Below, one piece after another: positions 1 to 11,100 of a stretch of 64,000 bases of DNA (position 1 is its first letter; each line of letters opens with the position of its first letter). Below the pieces are notes generated by a model. That model did no database searches, was not told the DNA's origin, and saw only the letters and a list, made by a program, of their open reading frames with translations. Source of the stretch: Pelagicoccus sp. SDUM812002 (GTDB lineage: Bacteria; Verrucomicrobiota; Verrucomicrobiia; Opitutales; Opitutaceae); the NCBI RefSeq assembly GCF_031127835.1, contig NZ_JARXHX010000002.1, positions 124,001-188,000 of the forward strand, in the 5' to 3' direction. Made by a program: the position numbers and the translations under genes.

Positions 1-62
1 GCTGCGTTGGCGAACGTTTTCCGATGGATTCTTGGTGGGCTCGCGTGTCTCAACTTTGTTAG

Positions 63-2182
<2,120 letters not shown>

Positions 2183-2185
2183 ACA

Positions 2186-2803
2186 ATTTCGGACCTGATC
2201 GCAGTTTCTCCCGAAACGGTTTACGAAGACGAGGCGTCGGTGATCGAACGCCTCTTCGAGGCGGGCTTGTCGCGTTACCACATTCGCAAGCCTAGGCACA
2301 GCGTGGATAAGGTAACCGCATTGTTGGATGGCTTGCCGGCGGTTTGCCGCCGTCGAGTGGTCTTGCACCAACATAAGGAGCTGGTGGAACCGTATCAGTT
2401 GGGCGGATACCATATAAAAGACACGACGACGGCACTTTCTGAGCGTGGCGCATGGCGGGCGGATGCAGCGCCCACTGGAACGACCGTTAGCCGATCCCTG
2501 CATCGTATCTGCGAGTTAGATACGGATTGCCACGACTGGGATTATGTTTTCATCAGTCCCGTATTCAACTCGATATCCAAGTCAGGCTACGCTGCCGGAT
2601 GGCCGGTTGATATTCTGGAAAAATCACTCAGCGCCCGATACGCCAATAACGCTACCAAACGATATGCTTTGGGAGGCTTACATGCGGGTAATTTCGAGCA
2701 ATGCCTTCGAATGGGATTCGATGGCGTCGTCTTGCACGGTGCCCTCTGGAGGACCAGCGACCCTTTAGCAGCGTTCAATGACTTTCAAAAGATTTTTGTA
2801 TGA
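2186..2803 (+). CDS. TenI/ThiE-like protein, probable ATT start
   Basis: About 205 residues, a paralogue of thiamin phosphate synthase with the ThiE/TenI TIM-barrel fold. From ATT at 2186 it begins (M)SDLIAVSPE, which matches the first beta strand typical of the family, followed by LFEAGLSRYHIRKP. The first conventional start, GTG at 2240, would delete that strand. The frame has a stop (the thiS TAA) at 2180, so initiation must occur between 2183 and 2240. The HQHKEL segment and the terminal FDGVVLHGALW segment recall the second ThiE-like protein of Bacteroidota thiamin operons. Canonical ThiE catalytic motifs are less clear than in the next gene, so it may be a TenI-type aromatase or an accessory protein. 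Its end overlaps thiE by four bases. Confidence 0.8.
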   Translation: MSDLIAVSPETVYEDEASVIERLFEAGLSRYHIRKPRHSVDKVTALLDGLPAVCRRRVVLHQHKELVEPYQLGGYHIKDTTTALSERGAWRADAAPTGTTVSRSLHRICELDTDCHDWDYVFISPVFNSISKSGYAAGWPVDILEKSLSARYANNATKRYALGGLHAGNFEQCLRMGFDGVVLHGALWRTSDPLAAFNDFQKIFV

Positions 2804-3447
2804 TATATCCACCGATACAATGTTTGACCCAAGATGGGATCGAGATGTCGCATCAGGCCCAAGTGATGGCGCTCTGCGATGTCGGAGCAAAATGGATACA
2901 GCTGCGCATCAAGGGTGCGACTGATCGCGAGGTCGAATCCGTCGCGGAGGCTTGCTTGCCGGTTTGCCGCAGTCATGGCGCTCGCCTCATCATTGACGAC
3001 CGGGTCGATGTCGCGCTCCGAGTGGGCGCTGACGGAGTGCATCTCGGATTGCTAGACATGCCATGGTCGAAAGCTCGCGATTTGGCAGGTAGCAACTTTC
3101 TCATCGGCGGCACGGTTAACTCCGTAGCAGCAGCCGAACGGGCAGTGGCAAGTGGTGCCTTGGACTACGTCGGAGTAGGTCCTTATCGTTATACCAAAAC
3201 TAAGCGAAATTTAGCTGCGATCCTGAGCGACGATCAATGGAGGGATATCATGAACATACTCGAGCCGCTACCTTGTTTCGGTATTGGAGGCGTAACGGTC
3301 GCGGACCTTGTTCACCTTCGAGAGCTAGGGCTCAGCGGCGTAGCCGTTTGCTCCGGTATCTACCGCTGCAACGACGTGGCGGGCAACTACCGCGAACTTG
3401 TCCAGGCTTGGGAAGCTTCAACCGCTAAAAGCAATCAACTTGTATGA
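2800..3447 (+). CDS. thiE: Thiamin phosphate synthase ThiE
   Basis: Couples HMP pyrophosphate with thiazole phosphate to make thiamin phosphate. The 215-residue TIM barrel shows the family signatures in order: WIQLRIKG near residue 35 (the QLRxK phosphate and pyrophosphate site), [11 protein letters not shown] (metal-binding Asp pair), [19 protein letters not shown] (equivalent to the GPxFxTxTK loop) and FGIGGV near the C-terminus. It starts within the stop of the upstream paralogue (ATGA) and its own stop overlaps the thiG start, so three consecutive genes are translationally coupled. Of the two ThiE-family proteins here, this one retains the recognisable catalytic set. Confidence 0.93.
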   Translation: MIYPPIQCLTQDGIEMSHQAQVMALCDVGAKWIQLRIKGATDREVESVAEACLPVCRSHGARLIIDDRVDVALRVGADGVHLGLLDMPWSKARDLAGSNFLIGGTVNSVAAAERAVASGALDYVGVGPYRYTKTKRNLAAILSDDQWRDIMNILEPLPCFGIGGVTVADLVHLRELGLSGVAVCSGIYRCNDVAGNYRELVQAWEASTAKSNQLV

Positions 3448-4220
3448 ACAGCCAAGCACTTACAATCGCAGGCAAAACGTTCGAATCCCGCCTCTTTGTC
3501 GGCACCGGCAAATACGCATCCGGCGAAACCATGCGCGACAGCCTGGCGGCAAGTGGCAGCCAACTGGTCACTATGGCCATGCGCCGCGTTCAACTCGAAG
3601 GACAGCGAGACAACATCCTCGATTTCCTCCCCCGTGATCGCTACCACCTGCTGCCAAACACCTCTGGCGTACGCGATGCCAAGGAGGCTATTTTCGCAGC
3701 TGAGCTGGCACGCGAAGCGCTTTGCACTAATTGGTTGAAACTGGAAATTCACCCGGACCCAAAGTACTTGCTGCCGGATCCCGTCGAGACGCTTAAGGCG
3801 GCGGAAGCCTTGGTCCACGCGGGGTTCATCGTCTTGCCTTATGTCCACGCGGATCCAGTGGTGTGTAAAAAGCTGGAGGATGTCGGCGTGGCCGCTGTAA
3901 TGCCGCTCGGGGCTCCGATCGGTTCGAACCAGGGATTGGAGACGCGGCGCTTTTTGGAGATCATCGTGGCACAGTCCTCAGTTCCTGTTGTCGTCGACGC
4001 TGGGCTGGGTGTCCCATCGCATGGAGCGGAAGCGATGGAGCTGGGGGCTGATGCTGTGCTGGTCAATACGGCCCTAGCAACTGCGGGAGATCCCATTCGG
4101 ATGGGCATAGCCTTCAAGCTCGCGGTCGAAGCGGGCCGTCTCGCTTACGAGTCTGGCCGCGGCCGGGCTAGCCACGAAGCGATCGCCTCCTCGCCCTTGA
4201 CTGCATTTCTAGACCAGTAG
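3444..4220 (+). CDS. thiG: Thiazole synthase ThiG
   Basis: Builds the thiazole phosphate carboxylate ring from deoxyxylulose 5-phosphate, dehydroglycine and ThiS-thiocarboxylate. The 258-residue TIM barrel begins [19 protein letters not shown], the usual ThiG opening. The Schiff-base lysine is in [11 protein letters not shown]. The phosphate-binding loops PLGAPIGSN and [11 protein letters not shown] are intact, as is the [15 protein letters not shown] segment. The start overlaps the thiE stop by four bases and only three bases separate it from thiH. Confidence 0.96.
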   Translation: MNSQALTIAGKTFESRLFVGTGKYASGETMRDSLAASGSQLVTMAMRRVQLEGQRDNILDFLPRDRYHLLPNTSGVRDAKEAIFAAELAREALCTNWLKLEIHPDPKYLLPDPVETLKAAEALVHAGFIVLPYVHADPVVCKKLEDVGVAAVMPLGAPIGSNQGLETRRFLEIIVAQSSVPVVVDAGLGVPSHGAEAMELGADAVLVNTALATAGDPIRMGIAFKLAVEAGRLAYESGRGRASHEAIASSPLTAFLDQ

Positions 4221-4223
4221 TGT

Positions 4224-5381
4224 ATGAGTTTTCTAGATACGTTCAAGCAACTGTCGTGGGAGGATTGTAAATCTTCGATTGCGAGTAAGACCGCTGCCGA
4301 TGTCGAACGGGCGCTCGCTCGCCCGAAAGGAAGCCTTACGCTGAATGATTTCCAATCCCTAATTTCGCCAGCGGCCACGGCCTACTTGGAGCAAATGGCG
4401 GCGTTGAGCCACGCCCTCACCGTCGAGCGATTTGGATACACCCAGCAGCTCTACGCTCCTCTGTACTTGTCCAATGTGTGCAGTAACGTCTGCACCTACT
4501 GTGGGTTTAGCGCGACCAACAAAATCCCGCGTAAAGTATTGAGCGAACCCGAAATCATTCGAGAGCTGGAGGCAGTGAAGGCGCTTGGCATGGACCATAT
4601 CTTGTTTGTAACGGGCGAAGCAAACTTACGCGTTGGTGTCCCGTATCTGAAGCGGGCTTTCGAACTGGCTCGCGAGCAGTTTTCGAGCATTTCGATGGAG
4701 GTTCAACCGATGGACCGAGCAGGCTACGAAACCCTGATATCCGCTGGCTTGAGCTCGGTCTTGGTTTATCAGGAAACCTACAACCGCGACACCTACGCGA
4801 CGCATCATCTCAAGGGAATGAAAAGCAATTTTGATTATCGCTTGGAGACGCCCGACCGCCTTGGTCTAGCGGGTATTAAGAAGATCGGTTTGGGAGCGCT
4901 TTATGGACTCGATGATTGGAGAGCGGATACATTGTTTGTGGCGGCGCACTTGCGCTATCTTGAGCAAACGTATTGGAAAACGAAGTACAGCTTGTCATTT
5001 CCACGAATCCGACCGCATGAAGGCGACTTTCAACCGATGTCTGTAATGAGCGATCGCGACTTGGTACAGGTGATTTGCGCGTATCGAATGCTCAGCCCTG
5101 AGGTCGAACTTTCGCTCTCAACCCGCGAGACGGAGGTCTTCCGCGATCACGCTTATAAGCTTGGAATTACGTCGATGAGCGCGGGGTCGAAGACGAATCC
5201 CGGCGGTTACGTCGTCGACCCGCAAACGCTAGAGCAATTCGAAATTTCCGACGAGCGCAGTCCAGCCGCGGTAGCTCGCATGTTGCGTCGAGGCGGCTAC
5301 GAAGTCGTTTGGAAAGATTGGGATTCCACCTATGATAGTTTCAGACCGTCGAGATGCGAAAGCCTAACCTCAAAGACTTAA
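4224..5381 (+). CDS. thiH: 2-iminoacetate synthase ThiH (tyrosine lyase)
   Basis: Radical-SAM enzyme that cleaves tyrosine into p-cresol and dehydroglycine, the glycine-derived unit used by ThiG. The 385-residue protein has the cluster motif CSNVCTYCGF (CX3CX2C) near residue 90, followed by a typical radical-SAM barrel and the biotin/thiamin-synthesis-associated C-terminal region. Use of ThiH rather than the oxidase ThiO is common in facultative and anaerobic bacteria. It sits three bases after thiG and 29 bases before thiD. Confidence 0.95.
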   Translation: MSFLDTFKQLSWEDCKSSIASKTAADVERALARPKGSLTLNDFQSLISPAATAYLEQMAALSHALTVERFGYTQQLYAPLYLSNVCSNVCTYCGFSATNKIPRKVLSEPEIIRELEAVKALGMDHILFVTGEANLRVGVPYLKRAFELAREQFSSISMEVQPMDRAGYETLISAGLSSVLVYQETYNRDTYATHHLKGMKSNFDYRLETPDRLGLAGIKKIGLGALYGLDDWRADTLFVAAHLRYLEQTYWKTKYSLSFPRIRPHEGDFQPMSVMSDRDLVQVICAYRMLSPEVELSLSTRETEVFRDHAYKLGITSMSAGSKTNPGGYVVDPQTLEQFEISDERSPAAVARMLRRGGYEVVWKDWDSTYDSFRPSRCESLTSKT

Positions 5382-5410
5382 CAGGCTGATCAAGTCGCTC
5401 AAACCACCTT

Positions 5411-6184
5411 ATGCCAGGCCCATTTTATGTACTCACCGTTTCCGGATCCGACAGTTCAGGTGGAGCGGGATTACAGGCGGACAATCGAGCCATACTTGCG
5501 GCGGATGCCTTTCCGCTCAACGTCATCACCGCGGTAACCGTACAAACTTCCGCAGGGGTACGGGCTGTGCAATCGGTTCCGGCCGACTTTGTAGCGCGGC
5601 AATTGCATGAGCTCTTGCAAGCCTATCCGGTCGCTGCGGTGAAAAGTGGTATGTTAGTCGATGTCGAAATAGTGGAAGTGCTGGCTTCTGCATTTGAGAT
5701 GTATCCGCGCGTTAAGTACGTGTGCGATCCGGTATTGCGTGCCAGCAGTGGTCGCTCTCTGCTAACGAGCGACGGCGTTGCCTTGCTAAGAGAGCAACTG
5801 ATGCCCCGCGCGATACTCACTACTCCGAATCTCGAAGAGCTCGCTATACTAAGCGGGCAAACCGAACCGGACCTTTCCGCAGGTCAAACTTTGGCTCAAG
5901 AGCTTGGCCAAGCCATACTGCTAAAAGGCGGGCATGCTTCGGGTTCGGAATGTAGTGATTGGTTAATACGCCCCGATGCCGAACCCCAGTGTTTTAATGC
6001 TCCGCGTATTCAGAGCAAAAACACACGCGGTACAGGCTGTGCTCTTGCCTCTGGTATCGCAGCCCGAATTGCTCAAGGGGTACCCTTGTCCATGGCGATC
6101 GAAAATGCGAAAGCGCAGCTGCAAGAATCACTGCAAGCTCACATTGGTGAAGATTGGACGGGTGACGGCCCGGGCTTTCTTTAG
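5411..6184 (+). CDS. thiD: HMP/HMP-phosphate kinase ThiD
   Basis: Phosphorylates hydroxymethylpyrimidine and its phosphate to HMP pyrophosphate, the co-substrate of ThiE. The 257-residue ribokinase-fold protein carries the N-terminal SGSDSSGGAGLQAD substrate motif, VCDPVLRASSG in the middle, and the anion-hole and catalytic NTRGTGC motif near the C-terminus, all as in characterised ThiD proteins. It is the last gene of the visible thiamin operon. No convincing rho-independent terminator follows it; the short inverted repeat just after the stop lacks a T tract. Confidence 0.95.
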   Translation: MPGPFYVLTVSGSDSSGGAGLQADNRAILAADAFPLNVITAVTVQTSAGVRAVQSVPADFVARQLHELLQAYPVAAVKSGMLVDVEIVEVLASAFEMYPRVKYVCDPVLRASSGRSLLTSDGVALLREQLMPRAILTTPNLEELAILSGQTEPDLSAGQTLAQELGQAILLKGGHASGSECSDWLIRPDAEPQCFNAPRIQSKNTRGTGCALASGIAARIAQGVPLSMAIENAKAQLQESLQAHIGEDWTGDGPGFL

Positions 6185-6392
6185 TCGATGGTTCGGTATG
6201 TGAACCGCTAATAGGGAACCAAGAGTTTGCAGACACTTGTAAATCTAAACGATTGTAGGCAAGGTGGGACGTTAAGGATATCCGAACGGGTTACCGTTTC
6301 ACTCAAATCTCAGTTGGTGGTGTCCGCAAACCTAGTTGGGTGGATCGTTATTATGCTTTCTCTCTAGATCAGGATCTGGCAATGATTCGTCC

Positions 6393-7712
6393 GTGACTCT
6401 CTCGAAGACATTTATAAAAGCGAACATCTGGGCCATCGCTGGTGTAGCGGTGCTGGTGACCGTTTTATTTCAATTCGTTGATCCGGCTCCGCCGAAAGAA
6501 ATCACCATAGCGAGCGGGAGCGAGACGGGGCGTTATTTCGAGTTGGCCCATCGCCTGAAAGATGAGCTGCGACAGGAAGGGGTGAGCTTGAACGTCCTCA
6601 CCACTGCTGGCTCCCAGGATAACTTGGAGCGACTGACGGCGGAGGACAGCCCGGTATCCATCGCTTTCGTGCAGAGCGGTATGGAGGAGATTTTTGATGC
6701 GGGCGAAACGTCGCTGCACGGTCTGACGAGTTTGTACTACGAGCCGATTTGGCTGATCTATCGTAAGTCGTTGGAGGTCGAGTATGTCTCGGATTTAAGG
6801 AATCGAAGGATCGCGGTGGGCGAGCAGGGGAGTGGGACTAAGGCGGTCGCCGAATTTCTTTTAAACGAGAACGGGCTGCTTTTCGGAGCGGGCAAAACGG
6901 AACGGGTAGAAGTTGGTGGAGAAGACGCCGTAACTCTCCTGGAATCTGGCGAAATCGATGCGGGATTTTTCATGGTTTCGGCCGGGAGCGAGATGATCCT
7001 TCGCTTGATCGGGATCGAGGGCTTCGAGTTCCTGAATATGCGGCGACACGAGGCCTACCGGGCCCGGTATCGTTCCCTCACGAGCGTGCCGATCACGGAA
7101 GGCTTGCTGGATTTGAAGCAGAATCTGCCTCCAGAGGATCGCATGGTGTTGGCCGCGGTAGCGACCTTGGTGGTGAACGATAAGTTTCATCCGTCGCTGA
7201 CGCCGATCGTTTTGGAGGCTATGCGGCGAGTCGTATCCAACGGTGGAGTCCTTGAGCAACGAGACGAGTTTCCTTCTGGAGAGAACGTGGGATATCCGCT
7301 GACCAAGGAAGCTGATCATTATTTTGAATACGGACCTCCTTTCTTGCTGCGCTTCATGCCATTTTGGGCAGCTTCTTTAGTGGATCGGTTGGTTATATTG
7401 ATTATTCCGCTTTTGGTTATTCTAATCCCATTGGGAAAGTTGGCTGGTCCAGTATACAGATGGCGGATACGATCTCGAATTTACAAATGGTATAAATACC
7501 TTCGCGAAACAGACCAGAAAATCGTAGGTGGCACTATTCAGGATAACTTGGATATGGAGCGGGAGCGCTTGGAGAAACTGGAGAACGAACTGGCTTCAGT
7601 GGAGGTGCCGCTGTCGTATTCGGACGAGCTCTACCACTTGCGTCAGCATGTTGAGTACGTGTCGCGGAGGTTAAAAGCCATCGAGGCGGGGCGGTCGGAA
7701 GCAAAGGAGTAA
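6393..7712 (+). CDS. Orphan membrane-anchored TAXI-family binding protein
   Basis: About 439 residues from GTG 6393. An N-terminal hydrophobic segment (about residues 9-27) precedes a periplasmic domain of TAXI/NMT1 type beginning EITIASGSETGRYF, with ALNG-free but recognisable VGEQGSGTKAV and IDAGFF segments. A second membrane helix follows near residues 332-352 (RLVILIIPLLVILIPL), then a charged, probably coiled-coil cytoplasmic tail. Ordinary TAXI receptors are secreted partners of TRAP permeases, and no TRAP permease is nearby. The double-anchored form may act as a sensor or scaffold instead. A TTG at 6336 would extend the protein by 19 poorly convincing residues, so I prefer the GTG. Ligand unknown. 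Confidence 0.82.
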   Translation: MTLSKTFIKANIWAIAGVAVLVTVLFQFVDPAPPKEITIASGSETGRYFELAHRLKDELRQEGVSLNVLTTAGSQDNLERLTAEDSPVSIAFVQSGMEEIFDAGETSLHGLTSLYYEPIWLIYRKSLEVEYVSDLRNRRIAVGEQGSGTKAVAEFLLNENGLLFGAGKTERVEVGGEDAVTLLESGEIDAGFFMVSAGSEMILRLIGIEGFEFLNMRRHEAYRARYRSLTSVPITEGLLDLKQNLPPEDRMVLAAVATLVVNDKFHPSLTPIVLEAMRRVVSNGGVLEQRDEFPSGENVGYPLTKEADHYFEYGPPFLLRFMPFWAASLVDRLVILIIPLLVILIPLGKLAGPVYRWRIRSRIYKWYKYLRETDQKIVGGTIQDNLDMERERLEKLENELASVEVPLSYSDELYHLRQHVEYVSRRLKAIEAGRSEAKE

Positions 7713-8182
7713 GGAAGGTTCAGTCGACGACAATCGTGTAAGAGCGTCCAGTTTTCGTCACGGTGATCGCCTATCCCTTCAGAATGCCACGCAAATCGAG
7801 TTCATTATTCTGTAGGCGTTAATTGAAGACGAATGTCTTAAGCTCGTATGCGATTACTAAATGAATACGGGATGGAGTGGATCGGTAAGCACCGCCTCCC
7901 ATTTGAATGGCACTGAAGTGATTTGCAAATTGCAGCGTAGATTCACTCGGCAGGGGGCGACGCACGAGATAGTGGTTGTCTGCACTGGTGGTAACACAGA
8001 CTTCCAACCCGAGGCGATTTGAATGTTGCTAAACGTACTTGAAAGGTGACCGTTTGGAGGGCAGACAAGGTTATCGAATAGGGTGAGAGGGTGACCTTTT
8101 CTATAACGGTCTTGCAGTGGGACCAGGCTGCTATTGTGGCAGTATTTTTTTAAGTAGGGAATTGAGACAGGCGTGCGAGTAT
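7713..8182. other. Long intergenic spacer
   Basis: About 470 bases between the TAXI gene and the CMD-kinase. No convincing terminator, tRNA or promoter is recognisable. It contains one minus-strand frame of 62 codons with plausible codon use, listed separately. Sequences resembling sigma-54 elements near 7913 have the wrong spacing. The region could hold the kinase promoter and a decayed gene. Confidence 0.4.
7819..8007 (-). CDS. Possible small ORF or gene remnant, unknown
   Basis: A 62-codon open frame on the minus strand inside the spacer before the sensor kinase, ending TAYELKTFVF-like (IAYELKTFVFN). Codon choice looks coding-like rather than random, but there is no recognisable ribosome binding site and I cannot assign a family. 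It might be the C-terminal remnant of a lost gene. Low confidence. Confidence 0.2.
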   Translation of the reverse strand: MEVCVTTSADNHYLVRRPLPSESTLQFANHFSAIQMGGGAYRSTPSRIHLVIAYELKTFVFN

Positions 8183-11100
8183 ATGGAAGGATCGAAAACT
8201 AAAAAGGCTTACCAGACAGAAGCGGAGAGGCGTCTCGGCGCGGTGCCACATTTTTTCAACCTTGCTCCGGAGAAGACGGGGATATCCGAAAACCTGTGGG
8301 CTGCGGCGAAGTTTGGCTATTTCGACAACCCGCTTCCGTCTCTTTTTAAGGAAAGGCTTTTTGTGTACTTGTCGCGATTCTGCGAGGTGCGTTACTGCAT
8401 CGCTCGCCATGTCGGGTTCTTGATTGGGATGGGTAATCCATCTGGAGATACCGATTGCACGGCGGAGACGGTGGAGCATGTGATCGATTTGATCCGCAGT
8501 CCTCTACCGCGGGACGAGGACTTGGCGGCTTGCCTGCAGCTTCTCGACGTTTTGGATGAGCCGTATGATGATCTTCCAGAGACTCGTTCTCCGGAAGAGG
8601 AAGCTATCCTCGCGTGTGCCTCCCATGTCTTTCTGCAGTCTCGGCATGCGACCCGTTGTTACGCCACGTTGCAGCGAGTGTTCGACGAGGACTCGTTTCA
8701 GCAACTGTTGTTGTTTCTCACCTTTGTACGGATGGCCCATTTTTGGACGACCGTTCACCCGGAGTTGAAGTTAGAGGACGATATCGCTCAGTTGCTCTCG
8801 GTCCAAGAGCATTTGGCGGAGTGCATCCTGAGCGATCCGGAATCTACTGCCGAGATGCATTCCAAGATTGTAAGCGAGGAGCTGGAGGCGTTGCGCAAGG
8901 AGAGCAAGCAAGCGAGGCTCTTGGAAACGACCTTAGCCAGCATTGGCGATGCTGTGATCGCAGCGGATACTCAAGGTCGAGTGACTCTTCTAAACCCGGA
9001 AGCGGTGGCATTAACAGGGTATTCCACTGAAGAAGCGCTCGGCAAATCTCTCGAGGAGGTTTTTTGCCGAGACGATACGGGGGAACGAGGTGATCTACCA
9101 CTGTCGTTGGGCGAAAACGAAGGCGAGTGCATCATCGTAGCCAAGGACGGGATGAAGCGTCCGGTTGAGAAGACGGTATCGGCGATTCGCGACAAGGCCG
9201 GTTCGGACTTGGGCAGCGTCTTGGTGTTTCGAGATATCACGGAAAGGACGAGGCACGATAAATTGTTGGATGAACGTGCCAAACTAGCGGGTTTTGGCCG
9301 AGATGTGGGACTTGCCTTGACGAGCGAGAGTACGCTTGGGGCGATGTTGCAAAAATGCACGGAGTCCATGGTTAGCCAGTTCGACGCTAGTTTTGCTCGA
9401 ATCTGGATTGCGAGCGAAGAGGATGATGTGCTCGAATTGAAGGCGAGCTCGGGGTTGTACACCCACATGGATGGCGAGCACAGCCGCATGCGTATAGGCG
9501 AGTTCAAGATCGGTCTCATTGCGCAGGAACGAAAGCCGCATCTGACGAACTCCGTGGTGGGAGATTCAAGGGTGCACGATCAGGATTGGGCGAGGAAGCA
9601 TGGGTTGGTTTCTTTTGCTGGGTACCCTCTCATGATTGAGGATCGAGTCCTTGGGGTGATGGCAATGTTTTCGAGACACCCGCTTTCGGATGCGGCCTTG
9701 GAGGCTATGGAGTCGGTAGCGAGCGGGATCGCTCTTGGGGTTGAGCGAATGCGATCTGAGGAGCGTCTTCGTGAGAGCGAGCTGCGATATCGCTTGGTTG
9801 GCCAAGCCGCGAATGACGCGATTTGGGACTGGGATCTTTTGACGGATCAAGTCGTTTGGAACGATGGAATGTTCGGCCAGTTCGGCTACGAAGCGCGTGA
9901 TGTGAATAGCGCTTCTTCATGGTGGCTGGAGAGAATTCACACGGACGACAGAAAACGGGTTGGGGACGATATCCACGCGCTGATTGAAAGTGGCCAGTCG
10001 CTATGGAAAGCAGAGTACCGGTTTCAGAGAGCGGACGGTTCGTATGCTTCGGTCTTCGATCGAGGTCGAGTGGTGCAGGATTCCCGCGGCCGGGCGGTTC
10101 GAATGGTGGGATCGATGCTCGATATATCCGAACGAAAGCAAATCGAGAGACGCCAAGCATTTTTAGCTGATCTCGCTTCCGCCACCGAGTTGGTAGAGGA
10201 CCCGGATGTGGTGACCTTTTTAATGTCACGCATGCTGGCGGAGTATCTGGAGGTGAACCAGTGCGCTTACTTGGAGATCAAGGATTCGGAATCGATCGTC
10301 GTGATGAACGATTATTCCCGAGGTGTTCCCAGCCCGAGCGGGACTTGGCCATTGAAACTCTTAGGGGCTGAGTGTCAGAGCCTCCTGTTCGCTAATCAAC
10401 CCATTGTCGTGTGCGATGTCGAGAGCGACGATCGAATCAGTAGCGAGGTTGTCAAAGGGTGTCAAAGTCTGGGAATTCGGTCGGCGATTGGCGTTCCGTT
10501 GCACAAGAACGGCAAGTTCACGGCGGGGATGGGTGTTAGCAGCATGCGGCCGCGCCAGTGGACTGCAGATGAGATTGAGGTGGTCCAGATCGTGGCGGGA
10601 CGTTGTTGGGAGTCTTTGGAGCGCTCGCGAGCTCAGCGTGGTTTACGGGAGAGCGAAGAGCGCGTCCGGATGGCGGTGCAAGCAGCTGACATAGGTACCT
10701 GGGACCTCGAACTTTCTACCGGCGTGCTTCGATGGTCGGACCGCTGTAAGGAGGTTTTCGGCCTGAGCCATGACGCTCCCATCGATTACGATGTTTTTCT
10801 TTCCCTCCTCCATCCAGACGACCGAGAGCGAACTGACGCGGCGGTGCAGCGGGCGTTCGATCCAAAGGGCGATGGTTTTTACAAGATCGACTATCGGGTG
10901 ATCTGGCCGGATGGGAGCGTGCGCTGGATCGTGGCGAGCGGAGAGGCGATATTTCGCGAAGTGAAATCGAAACGCGAGGCGGTGCGCTTTGTGGGTACTG
11001 TGTTGGATATCACAGATCGAAAGGAAGCGGAGGCGCGGCTGCAGGCGAGCGAGCGATTCACGCGGACCATCCTGGAGAACACTCCAGACTGCATCAAGGT

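Noticed and set aside
6185-6300. Terminator after thiD
   Set aside because: The inverted repeats GGTTC/GAACC near 6190 and AACGG/CCGTT near 6285 have five-base stems and no proper T tract.
7911-7930. Sigma-54 promoter-like TGGCAC and TTGC elements
   Set aside because: The distance between GG and GC is 14 bases instead of 10.
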